From Microvirga sp. BSC39 (GTDB lineage Bacteria; Pseudomonadota; Alphaproteobacteria; Rhizobiales; Beijerinckiaceae): a stretch of 32,462 nt of DNA. How positions within the stretch are numbered: the stretch's first letter is position 1; each line of letters opens with the position of its first letter. Below are positions 8,619-16,911 of this stretch, one piece after another. Location: contig NZ_JPUG01000024.1 of NCBI RefSeq assembly GCF_000739015.1, forward strand, positions 1-32,462. Reading direction: 5' to 3'. The notes beneath the pieces were generated by a model. That model was not told the origin of the DNA, ran no database searches, and worked only from the letters and a program-made list of their open reading frames with translations. The translations under genes were made by a program, and so were the position numbers.

Positions 8619-9779
8619 TCAGATGGATGGTAACCGCTGTCGGATCATAGCGGCATGAAAGCGCGCCCCATGGAGCAGCCCATCATCGTTGAAGTCATAG
8701 GCCGGGTTGTGCAGGGGCGCCGAGTCCTTGCCATTCCCGATGAAGACGAAGCAGCCGGGCACGTGCTCCAGGAACCGGGCGAAGTCCTCAGACCCTGTCA
8801 TCGGCTCATCGGCAGTCGAGACGTGCTCAGGCTGGAACACGGTCCGGGCGGCCGCGAAAGCCTCGTCCACCAGGGCCGCATCGTTCAGGAGCGGCACGAA
8901 CTCGCGCGTGTAGGTCACCTCGGCGGCAACGTTGTAGGTCAGGGCTGTTCCCTCAGCGATGATGCGCATTTGCTTCTCGATTTCGGCACTAACCTCAGGC
9001 TGGAAGCTGCGGGCGTCCCCGAGGATATGGGCCAGCCCCGGCAGGGCATTGCGGGTGCCGTCGGTGATCAGCTCGGTGACCGAGACAACCCCGATGTCGG
9101 TGGGGCTCAGGCGGCGCGACACGATGGTCTGGAGGTTCATCACAGTCGCACAGGCCGCAACCAGCACCTCGTTGCCCCAGTGCGGGCGGGCAGCATGCCC
9201 ACCGACACCCTTAAAGACGATCTCGAAGTTGTCCTCTGCCGACATGATCGGTCCCACCCGGGTCTGGAAATGTCCGGCCGGCAAGCCCGGCATGTTGTGC
9301 AGGCCATAGATTTCGTCGAACGGGAAGCGTTCCATCAGCCCGTCGGCCAGCATGGCGAGTGCGCCCTTGCCCCATTCCTCGGCCGGCTGGAAGACGAAGC
9401 GTACGGTGCCGTCGAAACCACCTTCCTCGGCGAGGAGCTTGGCGGCCCCGAGGAGCATAGCGGTGTGACCGTCATGGCCACAGGCATGCATTGTTCCAGG
9501 CATCTGTGAGCGGTACTCCTGCGTGCCTTGTTCGGTGATCCGCAGGGCGTCCATGTCGGCCCGTAGCGCGATGGCCCGGTTGCCGCTGCCGCGTTTGAGG
9601 GTGCCGACGACGCCAGTGCCGCCGACGCCCTCAGTCACCTCGTCGAGGCCGAACTCCCGCAGTTTGGCGGCGACGAAGGCGCCCGTGCGCTTCTCCTCGA
9701 AACCGAACTCGGGATGCGCGTGCAGGTCACGCCTCCAAGCGGTCATCTCCTGTGTGAGGGCGTCCAGATCCACGGCCAT
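8619..9779 (-). CDS. M20-family amidohydrolase (hippurate hydrolase/aminoacylase type), 386 aa
   Basis: Zn/Mn-dependent hydrolysis of an N-acyl amino acid or related amide, in the cytosol. ATG at 9779 has AAGGA 7 nt upstream; the longer open frame to 9854 has no good start. M20D hallmarks are present: LRADMDALRITE, MHACGHDGH with Cys100 and His102, catalytic FQPAEEW (Glu134/135), His161 in GLHNMPGLPAG, GGHAARPH in the lid domain, and the C-terminal metal His in PLHNPAYDFND. Length is normal for the family. It is last in the minus-strand series after the ammonia-lyase and the broken HyuC-type hydrolase, 10 bp beyond the latter, so the three probably formed one amino-acid-amide catabolic operon. 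The exact substrate is unknown. Confidence 0.9.
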   Translation of the reverse strand: MAVDLDALTQEMTAWRRDLHAHPEFGFEEKRTGAFVAAKLREFGLDEVTEGVGGTGVVGTLKRGSGNRAIALRADMDALRITEQGTQEYRSQMPGTMHACGHDGHTAMLLGAAKLLAEEGGFDGTVRFVFQPAEEWGKGALAMLADGLMERFPFDEIYGLHNMPGLPAGHFQTRVGPIMSAEDNFEIVFKGVGGHAARPHWGNEVLVAACATVMNLQTIVSRRLSPTDIGVVSVTELITDGTRNALPGLAHILGDARSFQPEVSAEIEKQMRIIAEGTALTYNVAAEVTYTREFVPLLNDAALVDEAFAAARTVFQPEHVSTADEPMTGSEDFARFLEHVPGCFVFIGNGKDSAPLHNPAYDFNDDGLLHGARFHAAMIRQRLPSI

Positions 9780-9789
9780 AGGTGTTTCC

Positions 9790-11024
9790 TTATTCGGTTG
9801 CGAGGCGAGTGACGACGTCGAGCAGGATATTGGCGCCTGCAATAAGGTCGGCATCCGGCGTGTGCTCGCGTGGATTATGGCTGATGCCGCCGAGGCTCGG
9901 CACGAAGATCATGGCTGAGGGCGCGATGCGGGCAATCATCTGGGCATCGTGGCCCGCGCCCGAGGTCATCCGCTTCGAGGCCAGCCCGCGCTTGCGCGCG
10001 GCCTCCTCCACCAGCTCCACGATCCCTCAGTCGAAGGTCACCGGCTCGAACCGCGCCAGCCGCTCAACCGAGATCCTCACCTCCTCGGTGGGCGCCAGCT
10101 CCTCCAGGTAGGTGGCAAGGGCTGCTTCCTCCGCCCGGAGGCGCTGCTCGTCCGGATCGCGCAAATCAACCGTAAAGGTCGTGCGAGAGGGGATGACGTT
10201 GATAGCATTCGGCTCGAAGCTCATGCAGCCGACCGTCGCAACAGTGGGCGTATTCGCGTTGCGGGCCCGGTCGCACAGGAAGGTGACCACGCGGGCCGCG
10301 GCATGTCCGGCATCCCGCCGCATCGGCATCGGCGTCGTACCGGCATGGTTGGCCTCGCCCTCGATGGTGATCCGCTGCCACGAGATGCCCTGAAGGCTCT
10401 CGACGGCACCAACCGGCACACCCTCGCGCTCCAGCACAGGCCCCTGCTCGATGTGCAGCTCGACATAAGCGTGCAGCTTGAGGAAGCCCGGCTCCTCGGA
10501 GCCGGCGTAGCCGATGCGCTCCAGCTCTGCCCCGAGTACGGTACTATCGGTGCCGACCGTCGCCAGCGCTTCCTCGACCGGGAGCCCGCCGGCATAGACG
10601 AGCGAGCCCATCATGTCGGGCGCGTAGCGCACACCCTCTTCGTTGGTGAAGGCGGCGACCGCGATAGGCCGCGCGGGAGCGTATCCAGCAGCCTTCAGGG
10701 TCTCGATCACCTCCAGCCCGGAGAGCACGCCGTAGCAGCCGTCATAGATGCCGGCATTGATGACGGTATCGATGTACGAGCCGAGCAGGACGGGAGCCTG
10801 GTTCGTATTCGCGTCATCGCTCCAGATCCCGAAGATGTTGCCGATGTGGTCGACGGCGATCTCCAGCCCTGCGGCGCGGCTCCAGGCCACGAAGGTATCG
10901 CGCCCGGCCTTGTCGGCATCGGAGCCGGCAAGCCGACCAGCCAGCCGTCGCTGTCCCGGCCGATCTGCCCGAATTCCCGGAGCCGACCGAGCAGTCGCTC
11001 CGCGTCGATTGAGAGTGTTGTCAT
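9790..11024 (-). pseudogene. HyuC/AmaB-type Zn-dependent hydrolase (N-carbamoyl amino acid hydrolase-like), multiply broken
   Basis: The start MTTLSIDAERLLGRLREFG overlaps the ammonia-lyase stop by ATGA (11021-11024), so the gene was translationally coupled. Lesion 1: loss of one base near 10934 shifts DSDGWLVG out of frame before RLAGSDADKAGRD. Lesion 2: the first metal motif, normally GSHIDTV, reads GSYIDTV (TAC at 10774-10776), removing a metal His. Lesion 3: TGA at 10027-10029 after EPVTFD, with the same frame continuing into GIVELVEEAARKRG and SGAGHDAQMIARIAPSAMIF to 9790. Otherwise the M20/allantoate-amidohydrolase pattern is preserved (FTNEEGVRY, ELHIEQGPVLE, HAGTTPMPMRRDA). Frameshift, lost ligand and stop together indicate a true pseudogene. 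Confidence 0.87.
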
Positions 11025-12229
11025 GCATCTGCCTCTCTGGTGGTGGTTGCAACGGCGTCAGGTCGCATCCCGACCAGTTCCGCGTAGCGCTCCGGATCGG
11101 TCGCGCCTTCGGTGTTGATGACGAAGACCCGGGACGCCTCGTTGAGACCGAGCGCTGCTCGGACCTTAGGATCTGCCGCGGCACGAATTAGACCTGCAAG
11201 GCCTGCGCCCCCGCTCTCGCCCGCCACGATGGCCGGATCGTCCCCGACGGGACGGGCTAGGCGGTTCATCACCGCGACTGCATCCTCCTCGTCGACGGTC
11301 ATGAAGGCATCAGCAACACGGGACAGTATCCGCCAGGCGACCAGCGACGGCTCGTAGCATTCGAGCATTGCCATGACAGTGGGCTCGCCATGCTCAATCT
11401 TAACCGGATGTCCTGCCCGGGCAGTCTCAAAGAGGCAGGCGGCCCGTGCCGGATCGACGACGACGAAGGCGGGCCGCTGGTCCCCAAGGGTGAGAGCGAG
11501 ATGCCCTGCCACAGCAGCCGCAACACCGCCGACCCCTGCCTGCACGAACACATGGGTCGGCGCTTGGGGAAGCTGGCGCAGAGCCTCGCGCACCATGGCG
11601 GTGTAGCCCTGCATCACCAGCCCGGGGATACGCTCGTAACCCGGCCAGGAGGTGTCCGAGACGACGGTCCAGCCCTTCTCGGCCGCGACGCGTGCCGCCT
11701 CGGCAACCGAGTCGTCATAGGTGCCCGCAACCCGGATCATCTGGGCGCCGAAGCGGGCGATGGCCGCCACACGCTCGTCGCTGACGCCAGAGTGCACGAA
11801 GATGGCAGCCCTGGCTCCAACGAGGTGGGCACCCTGCGCCACTGAGCGTCCGTGATTGCCATCGGTAGCACACGCGACCGTCATGCCAGCCGCGACGGCA
11901 CGGACCTTGGGCGCGTGCAGTTCAGCGACATCGCTTCGGCGTCCAAGCTGGCGGCTGGCTTCCTCCAGCACAAGCCGGATGACCGCATAGGAGCCACCCA
12001 GCGCCTTGAAGCTGCCGAGGCCCAGCCGGAATCCCTCATCCTTGATATGGACCGTATTCAAGCCGAGTTCAGTGGCCAAGGCTGGCAGGGTGTGCAGAGG
12101 CGTCGGGGCTTGGTTGTCCCGATAGGTGAGGTAACGTTCGACCTCTTCAGCGGCCGGTACGCCCAGCGTCTCGGCATCAACCGGATTAAGGGGTTTGCGG
12201 TAGTCGGGGTGCTGGTTGGATAGGAACAT
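11021..12229 (-). CDS. dpaL: Diaminopropionate ammonia-lyase, 402 aa
   Basis: PLP fold-type II enzyme that converts 2,3-diaminopropionate to pyruvate and two ammonia. ATG at 12229 has AAGGA 5 nt upstream; ATG at 12235 overlaps that site and is less likely. The PLP Lys is K75 in RLGLGSFKALGG. Other hallmarks are CATDGNHGRSVAQGA, DTSWPGYERIPGLVMQGY, the phosphate-binding QAGVGGVAAAVAGH, GEPTVMAMLECYEPS and the C-terminal GESGGAGLAGL. The length matches the family (about 400 aa). It heads a minus-strand operon with a 4-bp overlap into the HyuC-like pseudogene, followed by the M20 hydrolase, and is divergent from an Lrp/AsnC regulator. Gene order recalls ygeX-ygeY in enterics. Confidence 0.9.
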   Translation of the reverse strand: MFLSNQHPDYRKPLNPVDAETLGVPAAEEVERYLTYRDNQAPTPLHTLPALATELGLNTVHIKDEGFRLGLGSFKALGGSYAVIRLVLEEASRQLGRRSDVAELHAPKVRAVAAGMTVACATDGNHGRSVAQGAHLVGARAAIFVHSGVSDERVAAIARFGAQMIRVAGTYDDSVAEAARVAAEKGWTVVSDTSWPGYERIPGLVMQGYTAMVREALRQLPQAPTHVFVQAGVGGVAAAVAGHLALTLGDQRPAFVVVDPARAACLFETARAGHPVKIEHGEPTVMAMLECYEPSLVAWRILSRVADAFMTVDEEDAVAVMNRLARPVGDDPAIVAGESGGAGLAGLIRAAADPKVRAALGLNEASRVFVINTEGATDPERYAELVGMRPDAVATTTREADA

Positions 12230-12305
12230 CGCCATCCTTCATTGCTGAGACGGCGAGAAGATATTGCACCTGCCACGAGAAAGGCGCTCTATTTAGGCTC
12301 ATTGA

Positions 12306-12322
12306 ACGCAAGAATTTTTCGT
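12306..12322. promoter_or_regulatory. Imperfect palindrome, candidate Lrp-type operator
   Basis: ACGCAAGAATTTTTCGT reads nearly the same on both strands (12 of 16 non-central positions). It sits in the 106-bp divergent gap between dpaL and the Lrp gene, 13 bp before the regulator start. An AT-rich centre with partly symmetric arms is typical of Lrp/AsnC sites. Confidence 0.4.
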
Positions 12323-12335
12323 ATGAGTAGCCTCT

Positions 12336-12824
12336 GTGGCGTCCAAGTCTTCGTCGTCGCTCACCCTTGACAGCTTCGATCTCGCGATCCTGAACATCCT
12401 CCAGCGGGACAATACAACCCCGCAGCGGGTGATCGGTGAGGCCGTCGGCTTGTCCGCTCCGGCCGTGCAGCGCCGTATCCGGCGGATGGAGGAGGCGGGA
12501 GTCATCCAAGCCAATGTCTCGATCATCGATCCGGCTCAGATTGGGCAGGCCATCACCATCTTTGTCGAGGTCGAGGTGATCAGTGAGACGGCAGAGTTGA
12601 TTGATGCCACCAAGCGGGAGTTTGCTTCAGTTCCGGAGGTGCAGCAGTGCTACTATGTCACCGGAGAGGCGGATTTTGTGCTGGTCATCGTGGTGCCGAC
12701 GATGACCGCCTACGAGGCACTCACGCGGCGCCTGTTCTTCGGGAACAACAACGTGAAGCGGTTCCGCACCTTCGTAGCCATGGACCGCGTCAAGGTTGGT
12801 TTGACGGTTACTCTGCCGGGGTGA
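12336..12824 (+). CDS. Lrp/AsnC-family transcriptional regulator, 162 aa
   Basis: GTG at 12336 is the only in-frame start that keeps the whole domain; the ribosome-binding site is weak. The winged helix-turn-helix (about 11-60) includes LDSFDLAILNILQRDN, VIGEAVGLSAPAVQRRIRRM and EEAGVIQANVSIID. The RAM/AsnC ligand-binding domain (about 74-155) includes VPEVQQCYYVTGEADFVLVI. Members bind an amino acid and act as dimers or octamers on nearby operators. Divergent placement next to dpaL and the hydrolases makes it the likely regulator of that operon, with diaminopropionate or a related amino acid as a plausible effector (inference). Confidence 0.9.
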   Translation: MASKSSSSLTLDSFDLAILNILQRDNTTPQRVIGEAVGLSAPAVQRRIRRMEEAGVIQANVSIIDPAQIGQAITIFVEVEVISETAELIDATKREFASVPEVQQCYYVTGEADFVLVIVVPTMTAYEALTRRLFFGNNNVKRFRTFVAMDRVKVGLTVTLPG

Positions 12825-12876
12825 CTGAACACCCTAATTCCTGCCAACAGATGGGCGTGAGGGAACGACGGCTTAT

Positions 12877-12968
12877 GGCACGGGCCTGACCTTAGCTGTA
12901 TTTCCGCACTGCTGGGATGAGCGGACCTTCGTTCAGGCCTGCAATACTACCGAGATTGACCGAGCCTG
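12877..12968 (+). repeat. Dispersed ~100 bp repeat, copy 3 (most diverged)
   Basis: The first 55 bases track copies 1 and 2 closely (GGCACG, CTGACCTTAGC, TTTCCGCACTGCTGGGATGA, GCGGACCTTCG). The second half has drifted; the ATCCGCTACT block is replaced by CTGCAATACT. It lies about 50 bp downstream of the Lrp stop codon. Confidence 0.68.
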
Positions 12969-13243
12969 TGTCAAAACGCGGACGCGCCGCTTCGTAGAGC
13001 AATTTAATTTCCTGTAAAACCCTGTAGACCGGGAAATCCACGGCATAGGCGTGTCAACTTGTACTGATCTTTCAACAACGCCAAGCCTACGTGAGTTTTG
13101 ACGCAGCCTCGACCCGGAGCGGACCATCGCGTGGCGCTACATTCCATAACGCCCCGTTCCGCGAAATCTGGCCTCTCGCGCGACAGGAACTCGGATCGGG
13201 AGTAGGATCACCACAGCAAGCCCGACAACCGGCAGATCATCAC
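12969..13243. other. Non-coding stretch
   Basis: No supported gene or clear structure is seen here. It probably includes decayed sequence belonging to the truncated methyltransferase that follows. Confidence 0.3.
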
Positions 13244-13366
13244 ATGCCCCACCATGAGCCGTGGCAACTCGAAAGCACCGCCGCAGAACTGTACGAGCGG
13301 TATCTCGTCCTGGCGATCACCGCCCTCTGGGCCGCTGATCTGGTCGAGCGGGTCGCTCCTGCGCCC
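13244..13366 (+). pseudogene. N-terminal stub of a class I SAM-dependent methyltransferase
   Basis: From ATG 13244 the frame reads MPHHEPWQLESTAAELYERY then LVLAITALWAADLVERVAPA, which I recognise as the start of a family of class I methyltransferases. There the next residues would be the PGERVLDVACGTG SAM-binding motif I. Instead homology stops at APAP (about 13365) and the frame ends at 13399 inside the start of the next gene. The SAM motif and catalytic domain are absent, so this is a fragment, probably truncated when the downstream substrate-binding gene became joined here. No ribosome-binding site is visible. Confidence 0.55.
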
Positions 13367-13395
13367 GTATGCTGCGCAAGGTGCAAGGAAAGCTC

Positions 13396-14364
13396 ATGAG
13401 AAGGCGGGAATTCATTGGGTTTGCCAGTGGCGCGCTGGCTTTGGCCGCTCCATGGCGCGCGGCTGGACAGGCGGCATCTCGCACTTATCGGATCGGTTTC
13501 CTCTCCCCCGGCGAGCTTGCGCCAGTCGATCCGGTGTTCGACGAACTGCGCCGGCACGGGTTCGTCGAAGGTCGAAATCTCACCATCGATCGGCGTGACC
13601 GGAATGCCGGATACCAGCAGCTTGCGGCCGCCGCCCTGGAGCTGGTCCGAACCAGCCCCGACGCCATCGTTACCGCCGGTCCCCAGGCAACCCGTGCAGC
13701 CCAAGCAGCGACGACGAGCGTCCCGATTGTTGCCATCACCGACGACATGGTCGGTGAAGGCCTGGCCCGCTCCCTGGCGCAACCGGGAGGCAATACGACG
13801 GGCATCAGCCTGCTCGCATCGGACCTCGACGGCAAACGTCAGGAACTGCTGATCGAATTCACTTCAGGCGCGCCTCGCATCTCGGTGCTAGCCGATACAC
13901 GGACCACGGGTCCTCAACGGCTTCAAGCCCTCGTCGAAGCCGCGCGACGCCGGGGTGTCATCCTTCTGGTCCACCGCGTCGAAAAGGGCGAAGAGATCGG
14001 ACCCGCGATCGACATGGCGAAAGCCGAGGGAGCTGCCGCGCTCAACGTCCTCGCCTCTCCGCTGCTGCACGCCTACCGCCACGTCATCATCCGGAAGACC
14101 GCCGCACTGCACATCCCCGCCATTTACCAGTGGCCGGAGACCGCGCACGAGGGTGGATTGCTGGGATATGGACCGCGTCTCGACGACATCATGGGGCAAC
14201 TGGGACGCCAGATCGCCGAAATACTGGGCGGAGCCAGTCCAGCCAATCACCCGATTTATCAGTCCACGAAACTTGCGCTGGCCATCAACCTGAAGACCGC
14301 AAAGGAGATCGGCCTCACTATCGCGTCATCGCTGGTTGTTAGCGCCGACGATGTGATCGAGTGA
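13396..14364 (+). CDS. ABC transporter substrate-binding protein, PF04392 type, 322 aa (SBP-A)
   Basis: ATG at 13396 follows AAGGA by 7 nt. The N-terminus MRRREFIGFASGALALA is a twin-arginine-like export signal ending near AAGQA. The body fits the ABC_sub_bind (TrpX-like) family: YRIGFLSPGE, FDELRRHGFVEGRNLTIDRR, SPDAIVTAGPQATRAAQAAT, LARSLAQPGGNTTGISLLAS, EGGLLGYGPRLDDIMGQ, and the C-terminal KLALAINLKTAKEIGL ending VVSADDVIE. Such proteins are periplasmic and bind small, often aromatic or amino-acid-like, ligands. No permease or ATPase is nearby. Its TGA overlaps the GTG of a downstream paralogue stub, showing that this position once joined two family members. Confidence 0.85.
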   Translation: MRRREFIGFASGALALAAPWRAAGQAASRTYRIGFLSPGELAPVDPVFDELRRHGFVEGRNLTIDRRDRNAGYQQLAAAALELVRTSPDAIVTAGPQATRAAQAATTSVPIVAITDDMVGEGLARSLAQPGGNTTGISLLASDLDGKRQELLIEFTSGAPRISVLADTRTTGPQRLQALVEAARRRGVILLVHRVEKGEEIGPAIDMAKAEGAAALNVLASPLLHAYRHVIIRKTAALHIPAIYQWPETAHEGGLLGYGPRLDDIMGQLGRQIAEILGGASPANHPIYQSTKLALAINLKTAKEIGLTIASSLVVSADDVIE

Positions 14365-14401
14365 GACGGCGTGAGTTCATTGGGGGAGTTGTCGCAGCGA
14401 C
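14361..14401 (+). pseudogene. Head-only stub of an SBP paralogue
   Basis: GTG at 14361 overlaps the SBP-A stop and begins MRRREFIGGVVAA, the standard first residues of the family; family sequence is then lost. This is the remnant of a second tandem gene whose body is gone. Confidence 0.5.
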
Positions 14402-14449
14402 CGAATGTCCGGCTGCTTATAACAGGGGCTCTGGCATCTGGCTCTCTGG

Positions 14450-14660
14450 GCGATTCCCCTCGCTCGTGAAGCGTGATTCCTTGGGCGAAGGAGGCGACGT
14501 ACTCGGTTTCGCTCAAGCCCTTGCGGTAGCACGCATACGGCCCCATCCGCGTCAGGCGAACCGCTGTCGAGGATCCCAATCACCGGCGGTGGTGCCTGCT
14601 GCCCTCGGGCGGCCAACGGCCACGCCACCCGAGCATCCTGATGAACTGCCGCCGCCTCAT
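14450..14660 (-). pseudogene. Degenerate N-terminal fragment of an SBP paralogue
   Basis: ATG at 14660 reads MRRRQFIRMLG on the minus strand. A frameshift moves to AWPLAARGQQAPPPVIGILD, and a second shift near GSPDADG moves to GPYACYRKGLSETEYVASFA. These correspond to the signal peptide, first strand and AFRKGLSETGYVEG segment of the family. Homology then ends. The bases before the ATG (GAGGTGATCGC) resemble the DEVIE tail seen before other members, so a further paralogue may have preceded it. Non-functional. Confidence 0.6.
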
Positions 14661-14787
14661 GCGATCACCTCGGATCGGAGTGGCCCAAGACCATTTCTAT
14701 TCCAATACCTATGTACATTGAAGAGAACCGTTCCATATCGCCGCTTCCGCGCAATTCCCGGGCGCTTTCTTACACGAACAAGACCCT

Positions 14788-15761
14788 TTACTCGATCACC
14801 TCATCGGCTTGGGAAAGGAGCGACGGCGACACCGTAAGCCCAAGCGCCTTGGCCGTCTTGAGATTGACGACGAGGCTGTATCGTGTCGGCTGCTCGACAG
14901 GCATTTCCGCTGGCGACGCACCGCGCAGGATACGGTCAGCGTATTGTGCGTGACGGCGGGCAATCGCGATCATGTCCGGGATGTAGGAGATCAGCCCTCC
15001 GGCCAGCACTGGGTCACGGCTTGAATAAAGTGCCGGAAGCGAAGTTTTGGCCAGCAGATCGGGCACCCGGTTTGGAGGCGTATTCAAGATCGCATCGCCC
15101 ATAACCAACACTCCCTCCGCACGAAGCGCCTTTGCTTTCTCGACAGCACCCGGAACATCCTCAGGTGCACGAACCTCAATCACGTCAACTTGCAGCCCCA
15201 GTTGCGTGACCATCGGTAGTTCGCGTGCCAGGGCTAGACGATAGTCTTCATTCGTAGGGATCATCAGCACAGCCACCCTTTGAGCTTTGGGCAGAAGCTC
15301 CCGCAGATCTCGAACTGCTTTGCGAGAAATGTGCCGGGTGTGATCGCAGCCACCCCGGTGACATTGCGCCCAGGGCGAGCAAGGCTTTGCACCAAACCGA
15401 TCTCGACAGGATGGGCGACGAAGGAGAAGGCAATGGGGATCTCCGACGTAGCCTCCTTGAGGGCGCGGGCAACCGGCGCGCTTGGACCGACGATCAGGTC
15501 AGGTCTTGACCGAACGATTTCGGCAGCAAGCTCGGACACACGCTCATAGCGGCCCTCGAGGGCTTTCCGCTCAATGGTGAGATTGCTGCCCTCGATCCAG
15601 CCAAGCTTGCGCAGTTCGTCGTCAAAGGCGGTGTAGCCGGGTCCAACGCACCGAACAGGACACAGCATCCCGATCCGGGCGCTCTTGGTCGGCATCTGGG
15701 CCGCAGCGGCACAGGTAAGCAGGAGGCAAACAGCCGTAGTGAAGGCGGGGAAGTGCCTCAT
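14788..15761 (-). pseudogene. SBP paralogue broken by one frameshift (SBP-B)
   Basis: ATG at 15761 has AGGAGG 6 nt upstream. The signal peptide MRHFPAFTTAVCLLLTCAAA is Sec-like rather than twin-arginine-like. The first half runs ARIGMLC, DDELRKLGWIEGSNLTIERK, PDLIVGPSAPVARALKEAT, LARPGRNVTGVAAITPG to FLAKQFE. Loss of one base near 15310 then shifts the frame, and the second half continues as LRELLPKAQRVAVLMIPTNE to LKTAKALGLTVSPSLLSQAD EVIE. Apart from that base the gene is complete, so it is either very recently inactivated or a consensus error. It is divergent from SBP-C. Confidence 0.85.
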
Positions 15762-15942
15762 GGGAAGCCTCCTCTGAAGAGCCAATCTTATCCCTGCTTT
15801 GCCGGGGTGACGAGGCCGGCTCCGTAAATGCGCTTCCGCGAAAATAGATGGGGCCTCTTTGCGCGAGTGCTGTTCCTCGCGTTCTCTGCCAGCAGGTGTA
15901 TGCTTGACGCCTAGCCCGGATACTCGCACGCGAGGTGATCCC

Positions 15943-16911
15943 ATGCGGCGGCGGACTTTCCTCACTGGCCTTGGTGGCGCAATGGCTGCATGGCCGCTTG
16001 CCGTCGGAGCACAGCCCGGCAAAGCTCGCACCATCCTGTGGGTGTCCACCGAAGCCCAACCTGACCCTTTCATCGACGGCTTCCGAGAAGGCATGCGGGA
16101 GCACCGCTACAGCGAGGGCCAGACCCTCGCGTTCACGCTCCGCTATGCTCCTGGCGATCCGGGTGCGCTTCGAGCGATGCTTCCGGAGATCCTCGCCCTC
16201 CCGGCTGACCTGATTGTCTCGAGTGGGCCCGCCATTGTGGCGACACGAGCCGTGACGGCAAAGCCCGTCTTGTTCGCGATCAGCAGCGATCCAGTCGCGC
16301 TCGGCATTGCCGAAAGCCTCGCGCGCCCTGGGCGCAACTTCACCGGCATCACCTTCATGTCGCTCGATGTGGCGCAGAAGCGGGTCGAGATCCTCAAGGA
16401 GCTGATGCCCCATCTGCGAACCCTCGCCGTCCTGTCCAACACCACCCATCCCGGCGAACAGCTTGAGTATGAGGCCACCAAAAGGGCCGCGGAGGCTCTC
16501 TCCTTGCGCCTCGCCTATGCTTCCTTCACGTCAGGAGCGGACATCGACGCTGCCCTGGAGCAGGTGCGGGGCTCAAGCGCGGATGCGATGCTCGCCTTCC
16601 CGGGTGGAGCCACCAGGGTGCACAAGGTGAGGATTGCTGAGTTTGCGCGGGCGCATGGCTTGCCGTCCATGTTCGGCTCGCGTGAGCACTGCGAGGTGGG
16701 GGGCCTTGCCAGCTACGGGGCTCACCAGCGGACCATCTATGTCCGGCTCGCAGCCTATGCGGATCGGTTGCTGAGGGGCGAGAAGCCCGGCGACTTACCA
16801 ATCGAGCAGCCGACGACATTCGAGCTTGTTCTCAACGGAAAAACCGCGCGGGCGCTCGGGTTCGAGATCCCGCCAAGCCTTCTCGCCCGTGCCGATGAGG
16901 TGATCGAATGA
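15943..16911 (+). CDS. ABC substrate-binding protein, PF04392 type, 322 aa (SBP-C)
   Basis: ATG at 15943 follows GAGGTGAT; the open frame upstream lacks a better start. The signal region is MRRRTFLTGLGGAMAAWPLA VGA. Family landmarks are TILWVSTEAQPDPF, FREGMREHRYSEGQTLAF, ADLIVSSGPAIVATRAVTA, LARPGRNFTGITFMS, GGLASYGAHQRTIYVRLAAY and LNGKTARALGFEIPPSLLAR ADEVIE. It opens a three-gene plus-strand operon: its stop overlaps the next start by ATGA. The paralogues differ widely in sequence, so they probably bind different ligands rather than being recent copies. Confidence 0.87.
   Translation: MRRRTFLTGLGGAMAAWPLAVGAQPGKARTILWVSTEAQPDPFIDGFREGMREHRYSEGQTLAFTLRYAPGDPGALRAMLPEILALPADLIVSSGPAIVATRAVTAKPVLFAISSDPVALGIAESLARPGRNFTGITFMSLDVAQKRVEILKELMPHLRTLAVLSNTTHPGEQLEYEATKRAAEALSLRLAYASFTSGADIDAALEQVRGSSADAMLAFPGGATRVHKVRIAEFARAHGLPSMFGSREHCEVGGLASYGAHQRTIYVRLAAYADRLLRGEKPGDLPIEQPTTFELVLNGKTARALGFEIPPSLLARADEVIE

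Noticed and set aside
9949..11118. 389-codon plus-strand open frame across the HyuC pseudogene
   Set aside because: Shadow of the minus-strand hydrolase, rich in Arg/His/Pro, with no domain. The minus strand shows the real protein.
14361..14837. 158-codon plus-strand frame taken as a protein
   Set aside because: Only the first 13 residues resemble the SBP family; the rest is antisense to degenerate SBP fragments.
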